Assembly: GCF_000315915.1 (NCBI RefSeq)
Contig: NC_020188.1
Span: 761,501-825,500 of the forward strand
Origin: Henningerozyma blattae CBS 6284
Lineage: Eukaryota; Ascomycota; Saccharomycetes; Saccharomycetales; Saccharomycetaceae
Length of the DNA stretch: 64,000 nucleotides
Direction: 5' to 3'
How positions within the stretch are numbered: position 1 is the first letter of the stretch; the number at the start of each line of letters is the position of its first letter. The translations under genes and the position numbers were made by a program. Of this stretch, positions 9,845-18,200 are shown in pieces. The notes under the pieces are model-generated. The model was not told the origin of the DNA, did not search any database, and saw nothing but the letters and a program-made list of their open reading frames with translations.

Positions 9845-12142
9845 TCAAATATTATCTGCTTCAATATTATGTGAAGATGATTGTTTCGTTGGTATCTTTG
9901 TACCGCTTTTCCTGGATTTCAGGGATGCTTGCTTTTTGACAAGAACATTGTTTGTCATTCTGCTCTGCCCTTGTTTCCAATTGTCAAAGTCAATTAGCCC
10001 TTGCATACAACCCCACTCCGTTATTTTCTTACTTAGCCAATGTAAATTCACCGGCTTAGTCAAATAATCGTTGCAACCTGCAATTAATGCCGCTCTCTTA
10101 TCAGCTAAAGAGTTTGATGCAGTAAATGCGACTATAATAACTGGAGCACAGGCAGATGATTTTGTATTTAAAAACGATTCAGATAAGGATAAATCAGAGG
10201 AAGACGATTGCTTTTTCTGGATTCCAATACCGATTTTTTTTTCATATTGTCTTATCTCCTTGGCTGCATCTGTGCCTGATAATACTGGTAATTGTAAATC
10301 CATAAAAATTAAATGAATTCCACCCTCTTTCCATTTATCAACTGCTTCTCTACCATTTTTGGCTACCTTATAAAAAATTTTATTCTTTCTTAAAAATGAT
10401 CCTAAAATTGTTTGATTAATTACATTATCTTCAACAATTAAAATATTGATTCTTGGGAAAATATTTTCACTTGTACTTCTCATTTTAGGTTTTACAGGAT
10501 TTGTAGTAGATTTCAACTCATCAGTAGTGCCTACAATATTGGAGTTTGTTTGACTAGTTTGTAAGCCCTTGTGAATAATGTTAGAATCAGTCAGTGTTGG
10601 CCTAGAGTTAATATTTGGTGGGGTATTTGGCAAAGTTGGTTCATTACTTGGGCTACCTTCTAGTAAGGGATGTATTAATCCAATTTCTTGTTCTTGTAAG
10701 CCTGAATGCGGGACTGTATCACCTTCTTGAAAAGGAATAATGTTTGGTTTCTTACTTTTCAAATCCATATCTGCTGAAGTTGGAGAATAAGCGTCATTCT
10801 GCTGAGATTCAAATTTTACGTCACCTTCAAAGTTTTTTGGCAATAATAGAATGGCTTGTTTAGGAGCATGTAAAATATTCTCATCATTTGCAATTGAATT
10901 AGAAACTTTTCTTAATTGTTCTTCATCCGTTATAATTCTGAAATCAGGCTCAGTTTCCGTCACACTTTCCCTCCTTAGATTATCTGATGAAGTATTTGGG
11001 TTAAAAGTTGGGCTATTCATTTCGCTATCTATGTTAGTATCATCAAAGCGTTCAGTATCATTTGAAGTCTTTTGGTTATTATTACTTGAACTTCGTAATT
11101 CGTAATTCATTATTATATCACGTTTTAGTTTATTAGTTTCTGCAAGATTTTTTGTGTTATTATTTGAATTTGGGCTAATATTGTTTGAATGATTAATATT
11201 CATATTTTCATTATTGACATGACTACTTAATTTAGATAATGGAACGTCAATTTGGCTACATCTTCTACTTTTAATATTTATTGAATTTGAAATGTCAGTT
11301 GTAAAAACTTGTAAAGGTTCAGATGATTGTTGAACGCCCATAGGTCCAAATACTTCACTATATATTCGTATAATTATTTCGTCTGGTTCAAATATTATTC
11401 GTGATGTATTATTATCAATAATTTCTGTTAAATATTTTAAATCATTTCTAGATGCTGAGATTGATTGTCTATGTATACCATTTGAATTATATTTAAAGTT
11501 TGATATTTGTAAAGTATTTATTGGTGATAACGATAATCCAGTAAATTTTGAAAATGCACTTATTTTTGGACTGTGGCCCTGTGGGTAGATAAAGGGGGAA
11601 TTTCTTTCTTGGAGTTGTTGTGATATTAATGCTCCACTGCTTGTAACAGTATGTAAATTTGATGTTTTTATGGTATTGAAATCTCTATTCAATGCAGTCG
11701 ATGAAAAACTTTTATTAAATGTGAATAATTCATGAGTGTCTGTATTATTAATGCTAGTGTTATTGCCAATGGATTGTTGTAAAGATAATTTAGGTTTTGA
11801 TTTAAATAAATTATTTTCCATGTAAATGCTTCCTCTAGGTGATTTTGAGACATTATGACCCATTATTTTTGGTGTTTCTATATATAGCCCTATTGCGATT
11901 GAAGTATTGTCATTTAAAGTTGACCATCTAGACTTATTTAATTTCAATAAAAGCTTTGATTTCAAATCATCAACGGTATCATGTTGGGTGAATTCAATAG
12001 CGATTGATTGATTGATTGAAGAATTTAAATCATCTTCTAATTTTACCCAAACTTTCCATACCACTGCAGTATTTAATGGCGTTGTAGTTCTTTGAGTTGT
12101 AGTTGGTGATAAAGGTCGTATTTTAATAGGATCAGTGGTCAT
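9845..12142 (-). CDS. SSK1: response regulator of the osmosensing phosphorelay
   Basis: 765 residues (S. cerevisiae Ssk1 is 712). The N-terminus (VWKVWVKLEDD, DTVDDLKSKLLLKL, SIAIGLY) matches the conserved Ssk1 N-terminal region. A long Asn/Ser-rich linker follows. A CheY-type receiver domain occupies about residues 565-710, with acidic pocket VED (570-572), phosphoacceptor Asp615 in LIFMDLQLP, Thr674 in AFTAS and Lys696 in LTKPVN. The C-terminal WGCMQGLIDFDNWKQG block is Ssk1-specific. In the family, Sln1-Ypd1 phosphorylates this Asp; unphosphorylated Ssk1 activates Ssk2/Ssk22 and the Hog1 pathway. An insertion in the receiver (a Ser-rich stretch around residues 644-665) is at a place that also varies in yeasts. 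Confidence 0.95.
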   Translation of the reverse strand: MTTDPIKIRPLSPTTTQRTTTPLNTAVVWKVWVKLEDDLNSSINQSIAIEFTQHDTVDDLKSKLLLKLNKSRWSTLNDNTSIAIGLYIETPKIMGHNVSKSPRGSIYMENNLFKSKPKLSLQQSIGNNTSINNTDTHELFTFNKSFSSTALNRDFNTIKTSNLHTVTSSGALISQQLQERNSPFIYPQGHSPKISAFSKFTGLSLSPINTLQISNFKYNSNGIHRQSISASRNDLKYLTEIIDNNTSRIIFEPDEIIIRIYSEVFGPMGVQQSSEPLQVFTTDISNSINIKSRRCSQIDVPLSKLSSHVNNENMNINHSNNISPNSNNNTKNLAETNKLKRDIIMNYELRSSSNNNQKTSNDTERFDDTNIDSEMNSPTFNPNTSSDNLRRESVTETEPDFRIITDEEQLRKVSNSIANDENILHAPKQAILLLPKNFEGDVKFESQQNDAYSPTSADMDLKSKKPNIIPFQEGDTVPHSGLQEQEIGLIHPLLEGSPSNEPTLPNTPPNINSRPTLTDSNIIHKGLQTSQTNSNIVGTTDELKSTTNPVKPKMRSTSENIFPRINILIVEDNVINQTILGSFLRKNKIFYKVAKNGREAVDKWKEGGIHLIFMDLQLPVLSGTDAAKEIRQYEKKIGIGIQKKQSSSSDLSLSESFLNTKSSACAPVIIVAFTASNSLADKRAALIAGCNDYLTKPVNLHWLSKKITEWGCMQGLIDFDNWKQGQSRMTNNVLVKKQASLKSRKSGTKIPTKQSSSHNIEADNI

Positions 12143-13382
12143 CTTTTATCTTCTTTTTTCTTTTTTTTGGTTTCTATTGTTGTTGTTGCTGAGTTTCTGT
12201 TCAGTTCAAAATGAAAATACAAGTTTAAAAATTTTTTAATGGATGAATAATAATAAAAATATATTGCAAATAAATCAACGTCACTTCACGGAATTAGTAC
12301 AAGATATAGTTAAAGATTGAATCTTAAAAAATATTGGGAGGTAGAACGGGATTATATTTCACAATTAGAATAGTGATACAAATGGTTATAATGAATTGAA
12401 CATATAGTCAGGATTGAGTATCCGATGAATGATGTTACTAAACTGATTTGATGAGGGGAGAGGGATGTCTCTACTTCAAGAGAATTATTGATATTAATAA
12501 TATAGGTTGAATTCTCAATCAAGCGCAATCAAAAGCAACCAAAGGCGTAATTTTTCGAAATTTAGAAAAAAAAAAAAATATAAAATATAAAATAAAATGC
12601 AATTGGCTGAAATCAAATATAGTCTTTTGAGATAAGATTAATTAGTATTTAAATTTTTCCCTTGTCTTTTTAGTTTGCTGAAATTAATTGAAATGAAAAA
12701 ATAAAAATATTATGGTAATGATTATGATAATACTAATAATTAATTTATTAATTAATATGTTTTAATGAATCATCTTCTAATTTAACTGTTAATTCTCGGC
12801 AAATTAATCGAGTTCTAGCTGGCTTTTAAAATTCACTTTTATGTTTTTTTTTCTCTTCTTGGGATTTCTTGATTAGCAGAAATTTTTGAAATTCAAAATT
12901 CAATTTTAGAAATTTTAGAAATTTTGAATCATGTGATTCTTCTAAAAATAGAAATAAAAAATCCAAACAACTTCTAAATATAGTAAAAAAAGGAAAATTG
13001 AAAAAATATATACATATATATATATATATATATAAGAAATGCAAGCGTTGTTTTATTTAGAATATAATGCATGTGCGTCGTATAATGAAACACTAAGAAT
13101 TTCATAATGAAATGTGTTCGATTGTTCAACATGAACGGTTTTTGTGTTTAAAAATAGCTACACAAGTCCAAGTGTACACCTATTTTGTATTGTAGTAATA
13201 TTTTTCTTTTTAATTTTTGAACATAAATCTTGAACATGTCTAATTTAGTATAAAAGGGTATACATACGTTTATAAATAAGAGTCATAAGAAGTCCCTTTT
13301 CTTTTTATTTTTTTTTTATTTTATTTTTTTCTTGTAAAAAAAATGGTGGTAAAAAAAGGGTGATAAAAAAAAAGGGCAAAGT
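12143..13382. other. intergenic region between SSK1 and SCS7
   Basis: Holds the SSK1 promoter and the SCS7 3' flank. It contains a short TA repeat near 13015-13034 and long A/T runs. An open frame of 72 codons on the minus strand at 12826-13044 consists mostly of low-complexity Phe/Lys/Tyr translation of AT-rich DNA and is not considered a gene. Confidence 0.5.
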
Positions 13383-14585
13383 CTATTCGTATTTCATTGG
13401 AGACAATGGGGAATCAGGGTATAGATAAGTACCGAAAACTTTGTCCCAGAAGTAATTGGAAACACCAAAGGCCAATTGGTAATTCTTGTAGTGATGTTCT
13501 AGGTGTAATTTCTTCAACAATCTCATAAACTTTGGAACTCTTGAATGGTGTAACCAATAGTGGACTTCATCGTAACAAACGTAACCGAATAACCCACCAG
13601 CAAAACCAGCGTAAGCCCAATACAATGGTAATACAGAAAAGACCAATTTATAGAATGGGGTACAAAGGATCAAGAATAAAGTTGGAGGCATGACCAAACG
13701 GTAAGGGTCCATTGGCAAATAGTGATGACAACCATGGATGGTGAAATGTAAAACGTAAAACATTGGATGGTCTGGGATTCTGTTATCCATGTGGAACAAG
13801 AATCTATGTAAACTATATTCGATCAAAGTCCAAACAAACACACCAACACAGAAAAGGAAAGTGGCAAATATATTATTCATGTTATGGAAGGCAACTTTCA
13901 AATGATAAAAGACTACAGGTAGCCAAACTACAGGAATGACCCACCATGCGGTCTTTGTCAAAGGTTCCAAGAAATTACCAAACAAAGGTGCAGATTTGTT
14001 ACCAAAATGTCTTGGTCTATGGATTTGATCGATATAGAATGCTCTGTTGAATTTAGCCCTCCATAATTGAGGAATCAAAGGTTTTTCCAAATCCAAGAAA
14101 TGATGCTCGTTGAAATCCTTCTTGTAATCTGTAGCAATGACAAAATGGTCTTCACTAGGTAATTCCTTAACGAAAGTGGTGGAATCATAAGTCGATGGTT
14201 GTTCGGTCAATTTGACTTCTACTTTATGGCTAGGATTAGATAACAATTTGTAAGCTTCTTCTTCATTAGCCAAATATCCCACCAAATATTTATCATTATG
14301 ACTCATGAAATCATAAGTCTCTGGATCATGGTTATATCTCTCTTGATTCTTGAATGAAGAAGTAATATCCTTACCCGCAAAGTCAATAATCTTGGAGTTA
14401 CCCTTTGGATAGTCTGCCAAATATTGAGAAACATCATAAATCTTTCTGTTTTGGTAAATAACCCAACAATCCTTCTTGGTGTTATGCTTCTGCACAGACT
14501 CCAAAGAGAATAACTCTTTGGTTAGAGGTGAAGACGATGTACCAACAGTATCAGTCTTTGTGGCGGTAGAGGGCGAGGCAGGCAT
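13383..14585 (-). CDS. SCS7: sphingolipid (fatty acid) alpha-hydroxylase with atypical cytochrome b5 domain
   Basis: 400 residues (S. cerevisiae Scs7 is 384). The N-terminal cytochrome b5-like domain (about residues 28-110: DCWVIYQNRKIYDVSQYL, FAGKDIT, YLVGYLA) is followed by the membrane-embedded fatty acid hydroxylase domain. Four membrane-spanning stretches and the histidine clusters HRFLFH, HGCHHYLP, HYWLHHS and HLEHHYKNYQ are intact and should bind the di-iron centre. The enzyme 2-hydroxylates the very-long-chain fatty acid of ceramide in the ER. The haem-binding HPGG motif of the b5 domain reads YPKG here, so the first axial histidine is missing. A His remains in the second-ligand region (NHDPETYDF). 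Position next to ZDS matches YMR272C-YMR273C. Confidence 0.95.
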   Translation of the reverse strand: MPASPSTATKTDTVGTSSSPLTKELFSLESVQKHNTKKDCWVIYQNRKIYDVSQYLADYPKGNSKIIDFAGKDITSSFKNQERYNHDPETYDFMSHNDKYLVGYLANEEEAYKLLSNPSHKVEVKLTEQPSTYDSTTFVKELPSEDHFVIATDYKKDFNEHHFLDLEKPLIPQLWRAKFNRAFYIDQIHRPRHFGNKSAPLFGNFLEPLTKTAWWVIPVVWLPVVFYHLKVAFHNMNNIFATFLFCVGVFVWTLIEYSLHRFLFHMDNRIPDHPMFYVLHFTIHGCHHYLPMDPYRLVMPPTLFLILCTPFYKLVFSVLPLYWAYAGFAGGLFGYVCYDEVHYWLHHSRVPKFMRLLKKLHLEHHYKNYQLAFGVSNYFWDKVFGTYLYPDSPLSPMKYE

Positions 14586-14699
14586 AGGGCACGGGAAGTT
14601 TCAGTATTACGTTACTTTAGGGTTGCGGCAAGCAATTAGGGCTAGCTATGACTGAACGAGGGTTGCAAAGGCTAGGGTTGCCGAAGGCTGGATTTTTTT

Positions 14700-14945
14700 T
14701 TACTCTTTGTGTCAGCGGCGCCTGTTTTGTTTGCTCTACGAGGCCCTTATATACGTAGACTGTGTGGTCGGCTCGCGCCGGCTCTGTGAGCGCTGCGTCA
14801 GCACCCCGCGCCAGAACGCGCCGCGACGCCGGCTGGCCCGGTTTGGAAACATTCTGGAATGGAGCTGCATCCAGACACCATATTTCGGCCCGTAACAGTG
14901 AGTCACGTGCGCAGAAGGTGCCGCGGGTGCTTTATACGAGGGATC
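14700..14945. promoter_or_regulatory. GC-rich island in the SCS7 upstream region
   Basis: About 250 bp of markedly GC-rich sequence with several CGCG and GCCGG steps, in an otherwise AT-rich window. It contains TGAGTCA (Gcn4-type, 14899-14905) overlapping CACGTG (Cbf1-type, 14904-14909). Open frames of 62 and 84 codons on the plus strand here have no recognisable product and are taken as by-products of GC richness. It lies upstream of SCS7 and 3' of ZDS. Confidence 0.5.
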
Positions 14946-15059
14946 GCTATACGAGTCATTATGATCTGTCCGTGGTAAGAATTAATGCAAAGAAGCTGAT
15001 TATGCTAAATAGATAAAAAATACTATAGAAAAAACTATACATGACGTTTTAGTACTTGT

Positions 15060-15140
15060 TATTGTTGTTTGTTATTGTTTTTGTTTTTGTTTTTGTTTTT
15101 GTTTTTGTGTTTTGTGTTTTGTGTTATGTGTTTTTTGGTA
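15060..15140. repeat. GTTTTT / GTGTTTT simple repeat
   Basis: A run of about five TTTTTG hexamers followed by TTTTGTG-type units. It lies just past the 3' end of the ZDS gene and on the minus strand would give an A/C-rich 3' untranslated region. Confidence 0.7.
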
Positions 15141-15221
15141 TTTTGGTTGTTTTTTTGGCGTTGGGTATTTATTTTTCTTTTGAATAATGAATGTTTCATT
15201 AGTCAGACTGGATTAGAAGAT

Positions 15222-18200
15222 TCAGTAGCCCTGGGTGGATATCTCTGATAGTAGGACGTATTCGTCACCTCCAGAGTCCTTGGGCAGAGGCTTCATGCGG
15301 TCTTGTCTTTTGACACTTCGATGGTCTGGATTATTGGTGATGTCGCCCAACGGTCTGGTGTCGTTGGACATTTCAGTCTCAATGTCTATGGCCAATTCTT
15401 CATCATCACTGTTGATGCTAAGTTCGGAGTTCCCATACGATCTCCGAGTCGTTCCGAACATTCCTGTGTCATCTTGATTGATGATCATCAGTTCTTCTTC
15501 TTCTTCTCGGTCGTCTCCATAGTGTAGTTGGGCATTACCCAGCTCTTCATGTTCAGTCTCTCGCTTGTATCCTCCGTAGCTCTCATTTTCATAATCACTC
15601 TCTTCATCGTCATCTTCGTCTTCTCTTCCTTCTTCTTCTTCTTCTTCTTCTTCTTCTTCTTCAAAGTCGTCGCCAGTGGTCTCTTCTCCATCACCATTGC
15701 CTTGTGTAACTTGTTCTAAATATAATGTATGGTTCACTAGATGTAAATATGAATACATGAAATTACTCAACAAGACTTGTTCTCTTAATTCTCTCTTGGG
15801 ATCACTCAATTTCAAATGACTCAATCGATAAATGGCTCTTTCCACATTGATGGGTAATCGATTATCAATCATGATAATGGTGGAATTGGTCAATGGTGGT
15901 AAGGGGAACCCAAATGCACTCTCTTGAAAGATCATACTACTATTAGGTTGCAAATTTCTCTTGACATCTGCAAAAGTTAATTTGTAATTTACTTCAGGTT
16001 CTCTCTCTGTCCCTTCAGCACTCTCTATAGAGGTGTCATTGGATAAATCTTCTTCACTGATACTTGTATTGCCTAACTCGTTCGCATTGACTTTGATATG
16101 ATATTTATCATCCAAAGTTTCTCCTGGATTACCACTTTCATCTACTATTTCGCTATGATTATTACCAGTCATCATATTCACACTCATCTCATTCGAATTC
16201 ATTAATTCATTAGAATTCATCATGTCATGTGAACGGATAGTTTCATTAGAACGAATCATCTCATTAGATTGTATAGACATTTCCAAATCATCCAATGTTA
16301 AATTATTTTCACCATGATCTTCAGTGTCTTCCCCCACGTTAAAAGTGTGATAAAATCCATCCATAGTAGTACTACTATCGCTATCACTATTCAATTCTCC
16401 ATGACGAACCACCGTGACTGCAGGTTGTAACCCTCCATTAATAGTTGTATTGCTACTTTGACTACTGGTTCTTGTGGTAGTCATCGAGGTAGAACCTAAG
16501 AAATCATCTGGTTTAAATTCTTTGCTATAATCATTCATATTTTCAAACTCTGGAATAACAATTTTCTCGTTATGAATGTTACTCTCCAACCCATTCAAGA
16601 TTAAATTGTTCATTGTTAATTGAGCTTTATAATTGATATCATCCAAATTTTCATTGATATCTTCACAATCACCTTCTATATCCATTTGGTTGGATCTTCC
16701 CACATTTTCTGTATCATTTTCAATAGCAATATGGATATCTAAATCATTCTCTTCCTCATGTAATTCTTCTGGATCCAAGATATCATCACCTTCTTCCCCT
16801 ACACCTTCGACTTCACCATCACCTTCTAAATCTTGGTCACCTTCGTCTTCAGAGATCTCCGTGATTTCAATTGGTTTACTCAACATATTCACTGCGGTAT
16901 TCATATCAGTATCGGATCCATTAGCAACACCATTAGAGATTGAAGAATTTATTGTACTAGAAGTTTCATTACTATCAGAAAATGTTTTGGAACTTTCAGA
17001 TAGTATAGAATTGGAAGTTTCTCTTTTAGCACCTTCTTTAGTTAAAAATGTATCTCTCAATTTATCAAGTGAAGATTTATTTTTCATTTGATGAGTCTCA
17101 TTTAAACTTAAACTAGAGTTTTTACCAATTACTTTTGAACTGTTAGATGTCTTTTTATTCTTGGAAAATAAATCACTCAAACTAGATGTAGATACTTTAT
17201 TCTTTAATGATCCCGTAGAATTATTATTGAAAGAAGGAGCTGATCCAAAATTATTTTTAGATGATGAGGCTTTCCCTACAGTAGAAGCAGAACTTGATCT
17301 TTGTTTATCATGAGAATCATTTGTAGATTTCTTAGAGGATTTAGATGTAGATGATGAGCTATTGGATCTTCTTTTAAAAAAATTACTAACTTTATCAGCA
17401 AATGTGTTTTTATTATTCCCATTGTTATTTGAAGTAGAAGTTGTACCATTACTTGTACTACGACTTGGACTAGGTGATAAAGATGATGATGATGATGAAT
17501 TAGATGATGTTAATTTTTTCATAAAATTTTCAATAGAAGAACGTTTCTTTAATTCATGTTTAACTTCAGGAACAGGTTTGATGGAAGATATATCTGAACT
17601 GGCTCGAACTGTCTTGGGTTTAGCGTTTCTACTCTTAGATGGAGTCTTCTTCTCTTGTTTGTGGCTATATTCACTGATAGGAAGAGAGATTGTAGAGTGT
17701 CGTATTGGATTAGTTTGATTCACTGAAATAGGTTGGAAATCGTTCCGTTTCTTAACTAATAATTTGTCTTCTTTATTTAAGATAGAACCAGAATTTGGTT
17801 CAGGAGTCTTCTTAGAATTAGAAGTTTTCCTACTTGCTAATTTATGAGCATTAGATTTTTCAGACCAATCATCTCTGGAACCTAAAATATGGTTATTATT
17901 GTTGTTATTATTATTAAGTTGTGAGTCAATAAATGGTAATTTTTCCTTTAAAATAAATTTAGAATGACCTGATCTCGTGAAGACACTATCAGAAGAAGTA
18001 TCAGTAGATAAAACACTACTATCATGTGAAATCGATGTGTCTGTTTCTTCATCTAATCTTGTATGAAAAGAATCAATAGTGCTTTCAGTATTATTATTGC
18101 TACTACTTTGATTTCTTGATGATACTCTAACGTTTCCCCCATTGGGATCCACTTGGAATTGTTCTCTTGCTTTGTTCAAATCATCTGTCCAATCACCACT

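Noticed and set aside
12826..13044. 72-codon minus-strand frame between SSK1 and SCS7
   Set aside because: Low-complexity Phe/Lys/Tyr/Ile translation of AT-rich DNA including a TA repeat.
14707..15016. Plus-strand frames of 62 and 84 codons in the GC-rich island
   Set aside because: GC-rich DNA has few stops in all frames. The translations have no recognisable motif, and two overlapping frames are equally open.
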